DNA of 18,489 nt from Clostridiales bacterium. Its GTDB lineage: Bacteria; Bacillota; Clostridia; Oscillospirales; Butyricicoccaceae. Where the stretch lies: assembly GCA_019421385.1 (NCBI GenBank), contig JAHZFK010000038.1, positions 1-18,489 of the forward strand. The letters are read 5' to 3'. The notes under the pieces are model-generated. The model saw only the letters and a list, made by a program, of their open reading frames with translations, was not told the origin of the DNA and ran no database searches. Positions 1 through 6,835 of this stretch are shown here, piece by piece. The position numbers and the translations under genes are program-made. Every line of letters begins with the position of its first letter. Position 1 is the stretch's first letter.

Positions 1-21
1 CAAATCTTGCGGGACTTTTTT

Positions 22-24
22 CAT
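22..24 (-). other. possible start codon of a gene running off the left edge
   Basis: An ATG here opens a minus-strand frame of eight codons (MKKVPQDL) that leaves the window. It lies about 70 bases downstream of the start point predicted from the promoter at 102-130, so something should be transcribed here. Against it, no good ribosome binding site sits at normal distance. The nearest purine-rich stretch (AGAGGAAGGGAG, minus strand of 52-63) is about 27 bases away. The true start may lie further left, with this stretch as leader. Confidence 0.3.
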
Positions 25-68
25 TTCAGATATTGACTTTTATTTGCAGGACTCCCTTCCTCTAAACT

Positions 69-86
69 GTATCATAGATATGATAC
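69..86. promoter_or_regulatory. operator-like dyad, site 1 (perfect)
   Basis: Perfect inverted repeat GTATCATA-GA-TATGATAC with 8-base arms and a 2-base centre. It lies at roughly +9 to +27 relative to the start predicted from the promoter at 102-130. Together with site 2 it forms a direct repeat of 23 bases (65-87 and 96-118, three mismatches). Symmetry and placement suggest binding by a dimeric repressor. I do not recognise the regulator family from the half-site GTATCATA. Confidence 0.7.
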
Positions 87-99
87 GCTTTCTGTAACT

Positions 100-117
100 G
101 TATTATATCTATGATAC
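100..117. promoter_or_regulatory. operator-like dyad, site 2
   Basis: Near-perfect copy of site 1: GTATTATA-TC-TATGATAC, with one arm mismatch. That mismatch is what makes the minus-strand -10 a perfect TATAAT. It covers the -10 hexamer and part of the spacer of the promoter at 102-130. Its centre is 31 bases from the centre of site 1, close to three helical turns, so proteins bound at both sites would face the same side of the DNA. Confidence 0.7.
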
Positions 118-130
118 GGTTGTGGGTCAA
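102..130 (-). promoter_or_regulatory. strong sigma-A type promoter, reading left
   Basis: On the minus strand, TTGACC (125-130) is followed by exactly 17 bases and then TATAAT (102-107). This is 5/6 and 6/6 of the consensus with the ideal spacer. Transcription should start near position 95 and run off the left edge. It lies downstream of the operon terminator at 166-201, so it begins a separate unit. The spacer and -10 are covered by the dyad at 100-117, which implies repression or other control. Confidence 0.8.
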
Positions 131-165
131 TAGACAGGAACCAAGATTCTCCTTGCAACGCATAC

Positions 166-201
166 AAAAACACCTGACAGAATTGTTCATTCTGTCAGGT
201 G
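166..201 (-). terminator. rho-independent terminator of the operon
   Basis: A perfect 13-bp stem (171-183 pairing with 189-201, loop of 5) is followed on the minus strand by five T residues (166-170). It sits at the 3' end of the HAD phosphatase gene. The TGA stop of that gene (195-197) lies inside the first arm of the hairpin, so the last ribosome would cover part of the stem. It separates the long leftward gene array from the promoter at 102-130. Confidence 0.92.
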
Positions 202-1007
202 TCTTGATTTTGGTCCAAGTATTCGATTGCATGTGCCACTGCATCGTGGTCATTATCTCGAACTCGGATAGTGGCATATTGTAAAATATCCGGAGCAGCA
301 TTTTCCGGTACAAATGCAATCGCTGCATTTTGCAGCATGGACAAGTCGTTGTCACTATCCCCTACTGCATAGATTTTATTGGGTAGAACCATGCAGTCGG
401 CTGCAATTTGCAGCATGGCTGATCCTTTGCCAATGCCATTCCGTGTGACTTCGCAAAATGTCGGCATAGTGCAAACTGCACTGAATGTATCTGCAAACGG
501 CGCCAGAAACGTGCGAACGTTTGCGATTTCTGACGCAGGACCGGTAAAATTGATTTGGCACCAGTCAGCTGGATTGGGTAATTCGCTGGGAGAAACACAA
601 GTATACTTTAAGTGCAGTACACGCATATGATGCTCGGTTTCCGCACTCATGCGACAAACAAAGATCTGATCCGGCAGAAACACTTCACAGCCAATTTGAG
701 GAAACGTGGAAAGAACCTGCTCTATCAAAACTGGTGTTTGTTCCGGCATTCCAGCGCAATGCAGCACTTTACTTTGTGCATCCAATATAAGTGAGCCGTT
801 CAGCAAACTGTATGGCGCATTGATCGGTAGCAAGTCGATATAATCGGTTATCGCTGCATAGGCACGTCCGGTTGCCAGAGAAAAAAGTCCTCCCTGCTCA
901 GTGAAATAACGCAGTGCCTGAATATTTGCCTCTGAAATTTGACGGTCGTTGTCCAGCAAGGTGCCGTCCATGTCGCAGGCAAGTAGCACGCCATCAAATT
1001 TTTTCAT
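195..1007 (-). CDS. Cof-type HAD-superfamily phosphatase
   Basis: The 270-residue protein has all four motifs of the haloacid dehalogenase hydrolases: CDMDGT near residue 11 with nucleophile Asp12 and acid/base Asp14, LATGR near 44, the lysine of GIGKGSAM, and GDSDNDLSML. The cap between motifs II and III and the total length fit the Cof/YidA (type IIB) subfamily. These are cytosolic Mg-dependent phosphatases acting on sugar phosphates, FMN or related small phosphates; the substrate cannot be told here. The open frame extends upstream to 1124, but ATG at 1005-1007 is chosen because residues before it resemble no HAD protein and it overlaps the rluD stop in an ATGA arrangement (4 bases), which suggests translational coupling. 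It is the last gene of the array and ends in a terminator hairpin. Confidence 0.93.
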   Translation of the reverse strand: MKKFDGVLLACDMDGTLLDNDRQISEANIQALRYFTEQGGLFSLATGRAYAAITDYIDLLPINAPYSLLNGSLILDAQSKVLHCAGMPEQTPVLIEQVLSTFPQIGCEVFLPDQIFVCRMSAETEHHMRVLHLKYTCVSPSELPNPADWCQINFTGPASEIANVRTFLAPFADTFSAVCTMPTFCEVTRNGIGKGSAMLQIAADCMVLPNKIYAVGDSDNDLSMLQNAAIAFVPENAAPDILQYATIRVRDNDHDAVAHAIEYLDQNQDT

Positions 1008-1924
1008 GCCATCTTCTCCAGCTTCGCAAGAATTTCCGTAAAATAAGTTGGCAATGGGGCGGAAAACCGCATGATCTGCTGTGTGGTCGGGTGACAAAGC
1101 GTAAGCCTTGCCGCATGAAGACATTGGCCACCAATATCAGAAAAACGATCTTTTTTTAAGCCGTAGACAGGATCTCCAATGATCGGATGTCCGATGGAAG
1201 CCATATGAACGCGAATCTGATGGGTGCGGCCGGTTTCCAGCTGAAATGCCATATGGGTATATCCATGAAACCGCTTGAGAACCGTGTAATGCGTAATGGC
1301 TTCGCGGCCGCCATCTATAATCGCCATTCTCTTGCGATCGGTTTTGTGACGTGCAATCGGTTTGTCGATTGTACCGGAATCCTCACGCAGATTGCCTACG
1401 ACGATTGCTTCATAACCGCGAAAAGCAGTGTGCGCTGCAATTTGTGAGGCAAGGCTTTGGTGTGCCATATCATTTTTGGCAACTACCAGCAGACCACTGG
1501 TATCTTTGTCAATGCGGTGAACGATGCCTGGACGGTGCTCACCGTTGATACCGGATAGACTATCGCCGCAGTGGTACATGAGCGCATTGACTAGCGTACC
1601 GGACCAGTTGCCCGGCGCGGGATGAACAACCATGCCGCGCGGCTTGTTGATGACAATGATATCGGTATCCTCGTAGACAATATCCAACGGGATATTTTCC
1701 GGAACGATATCCACTTCGCGCAATTCGGGTAACTGAACGGTAATCGTTTCGCCGCCGAGCAACTTATAGTTCTTCTTCAGCGGCTGTCCATCGCACAAAA
1801 CCGCTTTTTCAAGCAGCAAATTCTGTGCAGCGGAACGAGTCAATCCCTCGATCTGTGTCGATAGCCAACTGTCAATGCGTGCCCCAGCCTGCATGTCAGG
1901 TACAACCAAAACCATATCATTCAT
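1004..1924 (-). CDS. rluD: RluD/RluA-family 23S rRNA pseudouridine synthase
   Basis: The 306-residue protein has an N-terminal S4 RNA-binding domain (about residues 14-62) and an RluA-type catalytic domain. The signature HRIDKDTSGLLVVAK gives catalytic Asp139, and INKPRGMVVHPAPG near 92-105 and a TGRTHQIRVH motif follow. The family converts uridines in 23S rRNA (helix 69 for RluD proper) to pseudouridine. Which uridine this homologue modifies is inferred only from similarity. The frame is open upstream to 2017, inside lspA. I choose ATG at 1922-1924, which overlaps the lspA stop by 8 bases and has GGAG 10 bases upstream; a second ATG three codons in is an alternative. It sits between lspA and the HAD phosphatase, overlapping both, so the three are surely cotranscribed. 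The lspA-rluD pairing is common in bacteria. Confidence 0.92.
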   Translation of the reverse strand: MNDMVLVVPDMQAGARIDSWLSTQIEGLTRSAAQNLLLEKAVLCDGQPLKKNYKLLGGETITVQLPELREVDIVPENIPLDIVYEDTDIIVINKPRGMVVHPAPGNWSGTLVNALMYHCGDSLSGINGEHRPGIVHRIDKDTSGLLVVAKNDMAHQSLASQIAAHTAFRGYEAIVVGNLREDSGTIDKPIARHKTDRKRMAIIDGGREAITHYTVLKRFHGYTHMAFQLETGRTHQIRVHMASIGHPIIGDPVYGLKKDRFSDIGGQCLHAARLTLCHPTTQQIMRFSAPLPTYFTEILAKLEKMA

Positions 1925-2420
1925 CGGTGTCACGCTCCGAGACAGTGTTGTGGGAAGTGCCAGCTTGCTCATCATCTTTGTGCAGGAATAGAAAATATAT
2001 GATGAACAGCAGTGCACCTACACAGATGAAAATATCCGCAACATTAAATACCGGAAAATGAATCAGCCGAAAGTCAAATAGGTCGACCACAAATCCTCGC
2101 ATGACACGGTCGATTGCATTGCCGATTGCTCCCGCACCAACCAAAACCAACGACCATCGTCCCAATGCATGTTGCATCCAGCCCTTATATAGCGCAACAC
2201 CAATGACAATGGAAATCACAACCGCCAGCGTTACAAAAATCCAACGGGAATCAAACTGCGCAAACATACTGAACGCTGCACCACGATTTTCAACGTAGGT
2301 TAAATGAAACACATTTTCAATCAAAGGGATGGTTTGCTGCGCCTGCAAACTGGTAAATGCCCAGTATTTCACCGCCTGATCGAGCGCGATCATGATGAAA
2401 GCGAAAACGATATACAGCAT
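1917..2420 (-). CDS. lspA: lipoprotein signal peptidase (signal peptidase II)
   Basis: This is a 167-residue polytopic membrane aspartyl protease with about four hydrophobic segments. It cleaves the signal peptide from prolipoproteins after Lgt adds diacylglycerol to the cysteine. Family motifs are present: ENRGAAFSMF (44-53), GNAIDRVMRGFVVDLFDF (100-117) with catalytic Asp113, and PVFNVADIFI with catalytic Asp129. The C-terminal tail from about residue 147 is charged and hydrophilic, and its last codons overlap rluD. Start ATG at 2418-2420 has GAGGAG 8 bases upstream. A strong terminator-like hairpin (2442-2480) stands between ileS and this gene, leaving only about 21 bases. So lspA must depend on read-through or on a promoter inside ileS. 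Confidence 0.95.
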   Translation of the reverse strand: MLYIVFAFIMIALDQAVKYWAFTSLQAQQTIPLIENVFHLTYVENRGAAFSMFAQFDSRWIFVTLAVVISIVIGVALYKGWMQHALGRWSLVLVGAGAIGNAIDRVMRGFVVDLFDFRLIHFPVFNVADIFICVGALLFIIYFLFLHKDDEQAGTSHNTVSERDTDE

Positions 2421-2441
2421 TTTACAAACTCCTCATCGCTT

Positions 2442-2480
2442 AAAAAGGGGGAACAGAACGAGCATTCTGTTCCCCTTTTT
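2442..2480 (-). terminator. hairpin terminator between ileS and lspA
   Basis: Bases 2448-2458 pair with 2465-2475 (11 bp, loop of 6). The stem is flanked by five A residues at 2442-2446 and five T residues at 2476-2480, so it ends in a T-run read in either direction. On the minus strand it follows the ileS TAA at 2488-2490 and precedes the lspA ribosome binding site by fewer than ten bases. No plus-strand gene needs it. It is probably a partial terminator or an RNA-processing/stability stem that lowers expression of lspA-rluD-HAD relative to ileS. Confidence 0.85.
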
Positions 2481-2487
2481 GATTTTA

Positions 2488-5280
2488 TTAGCCTACAACT
2501 TTGGCACAGCGTGCGCACAAAGCAGAATGTTTTGCATCGGTACCAACCGACTTGGATTGCTTCCAGCAACGCAGGCATTTCTCCCCTGCTGCACGGGCAA
2601 CTGCAATCGTCAGACCCGGCAGGTTTTCGCTTGCCATGCCTTCTCCAGTGCCTTCGACAACCGAAAGCTCGGAGACAATGCAGAGATCAGCCAAATCCTG
2701 ACCGCAGCCGTTCAGGAAAGCAGCCAGTTCCGCATCGGCGTAAACCGTCACACAAGCTTCCAGAGGCTTGCCAATTGTCTTGGCATTGCGCGCTCCTTCC
2801 AACGCCTTATTCACATCATCACGGAAAGCGGTCAGCTTAGCCCACTTTTCGACATCTGCTTCGCTAAACGACAGCGCATTATCTGCCGCAGGCATTTCAT
2901 TATACGCTACATTGCGTACATCGTCCTCAGCCGTATGCGGCATGGACTGCCAAATTTCATCTGCCGTAAAGCAAAGAATCGGAGAAAGCATACGAACCAG
3001 TGCGCTGAGGATGTGATACATAGCGGTCTGAGCGGAACGACGGCTCAAACCTGCCGTATCATCACAGTACAGGCGATCCTTGATCACATCCAGATAGAAA
3101 TTGGACATATCAACGACACAGAAGTTGTGAATTGCATGGAACACCGTATGGAACTCATAGGAATCATAGCCTTCGCGAACCTTTGCAACCAGCTCATTCA
3201 GGCGCATCAAAGCCCACTTGTCAAGTTCCGGCAGTTCTGCATAGGCAACCATATCTGCCTTGGGATCAAAATCAAACAGATTGCCCAGAATATAGCGTGC
3301 CGTGTTACGAATCTTCAGGTAATTCTGCGACAGATGCTTGAGCATGTCCTTGGAAATACGCATATCCTGACGGTAGTCGGAAGATGCAACCCAAAGACGC
3401 ATAACATCCGCACCATACTGATTCAGAATATCGTCCGGTGCAATACCGTTGCCGAGCGACTTGGACATTTTCTGACGCTCTTCGTCCACGATCATGCCGT
3501 GTGTGATGACCGTCTTATACGGCGCCTTGCCTTGTGTGGCAATTGAGGTCAGCATAGAAGACTGGAACCAGCCGCGATACTGGTCGTTGCCTTCCAGATA
3601 AACGTCAACCGGTGTGGTCTGCTGCTCGCGATTTTCAATAACAGCACGCCAAGAAGAACCGGAGTCGAACCAAACATCCATCGTGTCGGTTTCTTTATCG
3701 AAATCGCCGCAGCCGCATTCGCACTTGATATCAGCCGGCAGAATTTCAGACGGCTCCATATCAAACCAAGCATTCGAACCCTTTTCACGGAACAAATCGG
3801 CAACAATCTTGATGGTCTGCTCGTTCACCAATGGCTTACCGCACTTTTTGCAGGTGAAAATCGGAATCGGAACGCCCCAAACACGCTGACGGGAGATGCA
3901 CCAGTCAGAACGCTCGCGGATCATCGAAGTCATGCGCTCTTCGCCCCAGCCGGGAATCCACTGGATGTTTTCGCAAGCCTTAACAGCGTCATCCTTGAGC
4001 GCGTCCACCGAGCAGAACCACTGCTCCGTCGTGCGGAAGATGATCGGGTTTTTGCAGCGCCAGCAGTGCGGATAGCTATGCACAATCTCTTCGATCGCCA
4101 GCAATGCACCTTCCGCCTTCAGATCTTCCAGAATGATTGGCGTGGTCTTTTCATAGTACATATTCGCGTACTTGTCAGCTTCCGCAGTCGTCATGCCCTT
4201 ACCGTCAACCGGAACGATAATCGGAATGTCATATTTCTGGCAAACGATAAAGTCATCGGCACCAAAGCCCGGTGCGGTATGAACACAGCCGGTACCAGCA
4301 TCCAGCGTAACATGATCGCCGCAGATAACAACGCTCTCTCGATCCATGATCGGATGCTTGGTGCGCATGAGCTCGAGATCCGAACCCAGCAGCGTACCGA
4401 GCACATCCCAAGAGTCAATTTTAGATGCCTGCATCACAGACTCTACCAGTTCCTTAGCCAGCACATAAATCTCACCGGAAGGAACCTTAACCAAATCGTA
4501 TTCATAGACCGGGTTGACCGAAATGGCGAGGTTGCCCGGAAGCGTCCAAGTTGTCGTGGTCCAGATGACAAAATAGACATTGTCCAAGCTGCCGGTGATT
4601 GCAGCAATCTTGCCGCCCTTATCATCCGTCACATGGAACTTAACATAGATCGAAGAGCACGGCTCGTCCTGATACTCGATTTCAGCTTCTGCCAGAGCGG
4701 TCTCATCATGCGGACACCAATAAACAGGCTTCATGCCCTTGTAGATATAGCCCTTCTTTGCCATTTCGCCAAAGATTTCGATCTGAGTGGCCTCATAGTC
4801 ATGGGTCAAGGTCAAATACGGACGATCCCAGTCGCCAACGACACCAAGGCGCTTGAATTGGGTGCGCTGTGTATCAACATGATTATGCGCAAACTCTTCA
4901 CACTTCGAACGGAATTCCGCAGTGGAAACCTTATCCCGATCCATGCCATATGCCTTAATTGCTTGACGCTCAATCGGCAGGCCGTGCGTATCCCAGCCGG
5001 GGATATATGGCGCCTGATAGCCCATCATGTTGCGGGAGCGCACAATAAAATCCTTGAGAATTTTATTGAGTGCATGTCCCATATGCAGATTACCATTCGC
5101 ATACGGAGGGCCATCGTGCAGAACGAAAAGCGGCTTGCCTTCGTTCTTCTTCATCAATTCGTGATACAGGTCATCCTTTTCCCAATTCTCCAGAAAGCCC
5201 GGTTCGCGCTTGGGCAGACCCGCACGCATCGGGAAATCGGTTTTCGGTAGATTGATCGTATTATTGTAATCCTGCTGCAT
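2488..5280 (-). CDS. ileS: isoleucyl-tRNA synthetase
   Basis: This 930-residue class I aminoacyl-tRNA synthetase charges tRNA-Ile with isoleucine in the cytosol and edits misactivated valine. Visible features are the N-terminal block LPKTDFPMRAGLPKREP, the HIGH-type motif GNLHMGHALNK (HMGH at 66-69), the CP1 editing region, KMSKS at 604-608, and a C-terminal zinc knuckle with Cys902, Cys905, Cys922 and Cys925. Length and the C-terminal zinc site fit the bacterial IleS1 class (E. coli enzyme about 938 residues) rather than the longer eukaryote-like, mupirocin-tolerant IleS2. The start ATG is only 26 bases after the divIVA stop, with AAAGGA about 14 bases upstream. There is no room for a T-box leader, so expression probably follows divIVA. 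A hairpin terminator lies directly downstream. Confidence 0.98.
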   Translation of the reverse strand: MQQDYNNTINLPKTDFPMRAGLPKREPGFLENWEKDDLYHELMKKNEGKPLFVLHDGPPYANGNLHMGHALNKILKDFIVRSRNMMGYQAPYIPGWDTHGLPIERQAIKAYGMDRDKVSTAEFRSKCEEFAHNHVDTQRTQFKRLGVVGDWDRPYLTLTHDYEATQIEIFGEMAKKGYIYKGMKPVYWCPHDETALAEAEIEYQDEPCSSIYVKFHVTDDKGGKIAAITGSLDNVYFVIWTTTTWTLPGNLAISVNPVYEYDLVKVPSGEIYVLAKELVESVMQASKIDSWDVLGTLLGSDLELMRTKHPIMDRESVVICGDHVTLDAGTGCVHTAPGFGADDFIVCQKYDIPIIVPVDGKGMTTAEADKYANMYYEKTTPIILEDLKAEGALLAIEEIVHSYPHCWRCKNPIIFRTTEQWFCSVDALKDDAVKACENIQWIPGWGEERMTSMIRERSDWCISRQRVWGVPIPIFTCKKCGKPLVNEQTIKIVADLFREKGSNAWFDMEPSEILPADIKCECGCGDFDKETDTMDVWFDSGSSWRAVIENREQQTTPVDVYLEGNDQYRGWFQSSMLTSIATQGKAPYKTVITHGMIVDEERQKMSKSLGNGIAPDDILNQYGADVMRLWVASSDYRQDMRISKDMLKHLSQNYLKIRNTARYILGNLFDFDPKADMVAYAELPELDKWALMRLNELVAKVREGYDSYEFHTVFHAIHNFCVVDMSNFYLDVIKDRLYCDDTAGLSRRSAQTAMYHILSALVRMLSPILCFTADEIWQSMPHTAEDDVRNVAYNEMPAADNALSFSEADVEKWAKLTAFRDDVNKALEGARNAKTIGKPLEACVTVYADAELAAFLNGCGQDLADLCIVSELSVVEGTGEGMASENLPGLTIAVARAAGEKCLRCWKQSKSVGTDAKHSALCARCAKVVG

Positions 5281-5306
5281 GGTGCAGTGTTCAGTCCTTT
5301 CGATTG

Positions 5307-5945
5307 TTACTTTACTTCCTTGGGGTCATAATCGGCACCAAATTTTAATTCGCCAAAGTCAAATTTGCGTGTAGCATCCTCGATGGGAGCATCTGCCTGT
5401 TCTTCTTGTGGCTCAGGCTGGGCAGGAGCCTGCTGCTGCACTGGAGGCTGCGGCGGTGCGGGCTGTACGGCTGGTTCTTGCTGCTGGCCAACCAATTTTT
5501 CTGCTTTAGCCAGTTCTACCAAAGCCTTGGCCTGTGCCTGATACGCTGCAGAAATGCGTGCGACAAATTCCAATGTGCTCTTTTTCGCGGCTTCAAGCTT
5601 CTGCTCTTCCAGCGTAATTTCATCGCGCGTATTTTTGACTTTGTTTTCTGTTTCATCTTTCGCAGCGGTGACAATGTCCTGAGCTTCTTGCTTGGCCTTG
5701 TCAATGGTATCCTGCGCAATTGTCTGTGCGCTCATCAGCGCACGCCGCATACCGTCTTCCACGCCGCGGTATTCTTCAATTTTATCGACCAGAACCTTCA
5801 TTTTTGCTTTCAATGCAGCATTTTCCTTCTGCATTGCGGCAAATTCCTCTGCTACGCGCTCTAAAAAAGTGTCGACCGATTTCATATCGTATCCGCCGAA
5901 AACCGCTTTTTCAAAGCCGATTTCCTGAATTTCCTGCACCGTCAT
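5307..5945 (-). CDS. divIVA: DivIVA-domain cell division/polarity protein
   Basis: The 212-residue protein has the membrane-binding DivIVA N-terminus (about 1-32, with FGGYDMKSVDTFLERV) and a long coiled coil (about 33-150, rich in Glu, Lys, Ala and Gln). A Pro/Gln-rich linker follows (about 154-185), then a short acidic and aromatic tail (FDFGELKFGADYDPKE). DivIVA proteins self-assemble on curved membrane at the septum and poles and recruit Min, sporulation or wall-growth factors. It is the usual last member of the ylm division cluster, here following yggT after a 90-base gap with a weak hairpin. Start ATG at 5943-5945 has a clear CGGAGG about 8 bases upstream. The low-complexity Gln/Pro linker is the least conserved part. 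Confidence 0.95.
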   Translation of the reverse strand: MTVQEIQEIGFEKAVFGGYDMKSVDTFLERVAEEFAAMQKENAALKAKMKVLVDKIEEYRGVEDGMRRALMSAQTIAQDTIDKAKQEAQDIVTAAKDETENKVKNTRDEITLEEQKLEAAKKSTLEFVARISAAYQAQAKALVELAKAEKLVGQQQEPAVQPAPPQPPVQQQAPAQPEPQEEQADAPIEDATRKFDFGELKFGADYDPKEVK

Positions 5946-5985
5946 ATGGTATTCCTCCGTTTTTTTATCTCTTGTCGCTTACGGG

Positions 5986-6010
5986 AAAATGGCCGGGCAT
6001 CGCCCGACCA
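5986..6010 (-). terminator. weak terminator-like hairpin between yggT and divIVA
   Basis: Bases 5990-5998 and 6002-6010 form a 9-bp GC-rich stem with one G-U pair on the minus-strand RNA and a 3-base loop. Four T residues (5986-5989) then CCC follow. The short T-run suggests partial termination or an RNA stem rather than a full stop. I find no convincing promoter between it and divIVA, so divIVA-ileS may rely on read-through. Confidence 0.45.
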
Positions 6011-6035
6011 CCGATACGCCGTATTTTCGACAGGC

Positions 6036-6302
6036 TTAAAGCATGTATAACACTTGCTCCAATGCAATCAGAACAAAAAATGCCAGCAAAAACGCCAAGT
6101 CAAACGGACTGCCTCGCAGCGCATCAATACGGCTGAGTAAACTGCGGAACGGTTGGATAATCGGTTCTGTCACAAGACATAAAAATTCATATATCTGTGA
6201 ACTGCCGCCTTGCACAAACCAGCTCATAATGGCTCGTGCAAAAAACAGAAATTGTAAAATCCGCAGCAGGCTGGCTACTACATATATTATAATTGTGTTC
6301 AC
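6036..6302 (-). CDS. YggT family membrane protein (YlmG-like)
   Basis: The 88-residue integral membrane protein has two hydrophobic segments (about 3-25 and 66-87). Between them is the family motif region with RAIMSWF, LVTEPIIQPFR and the GSPFDLAFLLAFF block. YggT/YlmG proteins occur in ylm division clusters of Gram-positives and in cyanobacteria and plastids; their molecular job is not settled, with roles proposed in division or membrane organisation. The start must be GTG at 6300-6302. The only nearby ATG (6308-6310) is in another frame that stops after three codons, and the in-frame sequence upstream meets the sepF stop. A TAAGG that overlaps the sepF stop codon serves as ribosome binding site, 10 bases away, implying coupling to sepF. 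Confidence 0.9.
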   Translation of the reverse strand: MNTIIIYVVASLLRILQFLFFARAIMSWFVQGGSSQIYEFLCLVTEPIIQPFRSLLSRIDALRGSPFDLAFLLAFFVLIALEQVLYML

Positions 6303-6312
6303 GGCACCATAA

Positions 6313-6316
6313 CCTT
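6313..6316 (-). promoter_or_regulatory. ribosome binding site that fixes the yggT GTG start
   Basis: AAGG on the minus strand overlaps the TAA stop of sepF (6315-6317) and lies 10 bases before the yggT GTG start. It is weak, which fits translation coupled to termination of sepF. Confidence 0.5.
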
Positions 6317-6815
6317 AAAAATACATACCGCTGCTTTCCAGTTCGTCAATCAAGTCCCCCATAATGTCGACATTATAAGGGGTAATGATATATGTGCTGT
6401 TTGCAACTTTTTTGATTTTTCCTTCATTGGCATATGCTACGCCGCTGAGGAAATCCACCAGACGCCGCGCAATATCCTTGTTGGTCTGCTCCAGATTCAG
6501 TACGACTGTACGCTTATCTTTTAAATGATCGGCAATTTCAGCTGCATTCTCGAAGCGATCCGGTTTGACCAACACCACAGCGAGCTGCGTTGTTGTATTG
6601 ATGTTGACCACTTTATTTCCACGGCGGGGCGAAGATGCTTCCGTTGATGCACTATCATAAGACCGGTCATAGGATCTTTCGTACGAGCGCTCATAGGATG
6701 ACGGCGCACTACTTTTCACCGGCTCTTCATTGCGCTGGCGGGGCAGTTCTTCTTCGTATTCGTCTTCGACATCCTCGCCTTTAACCCAATCGATAAAGCC
6801 TTTGATCGAACCCAT
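6315..6815 (-). CDS. sepF: SepF cell division protein
   Basis: The 166-residue protein has an N-terminal amphipathic membrane anchor (MGSIKGFIDWVKG, then an acidic stretch), a low-complexity linker (about 25-66) and the conserved SepF core (about 68-150, with VVVLNLEQTNKDIARRLVDFLSG and a GKIKKVANSTYIITP strand). SepF tethers FtsZ filaments to the membrane and organises the division ring. The linker carries a tandem tetrapeptide, SYER-SYER-SYDR-SYD at 40-54. The frame is open to 6908 inside ylmE, but ATG at 6813-6815 is chosen because AAGGAGG lies 8 bases upstream and the protein begins like other SepF. It sits between ylmE and yggT, the standard ylm order. Confidence 0.96.
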   Translation of the reverse strand: MGSIKGFIDWVKGEDVEDEYEEELPRQRNEEPVKSSAPSSYERSYERSYDRSYDSASTEASSPRRGNKVVNINTTTQLAVVLVKPDRFENAAEIADHLKDKRTVVLNLEQTNKDIARRLVDFLSGVAYANEGKIKKVANSTYIITPYNVDIMGDLIDELESSGMYF

Positions 6816-6835
6816 GCAAAGTTCCTCCTTATGTT

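Noticed and set aside
1..36. Possible C-terminal end of a plus-strand gene (frame ending in TGA at 34-36)
   Set aside because: Twelve codons without recognisable content and no plus-strand terminator after it; the strong leftward promoter argues for a minus-strand gene instead.
62..355. Minus-strand open frame of 97 codons at the left end
   Set aside because: It runs through the HAD 3' end, the terminator hairpin and the promoter/operator region, is Cys/Met-rich and has no homology I recognise.
2392..5250. Two long plus-strand open frames (384 and 394 codons) opposite ileS
   Set aside because: They lie wholly antisense to a clearly functional ileS, have no recognisable domains or suitable ribosome binding sites, and arise from codon bias of the sense gene leaving few stops on the other strand.
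5946..5985. Possible promoter for divIVA downstream of the weak hairpin
   Set aside because: The best -10-like hexamer matches only 4 of 6 and has no -35 partner.
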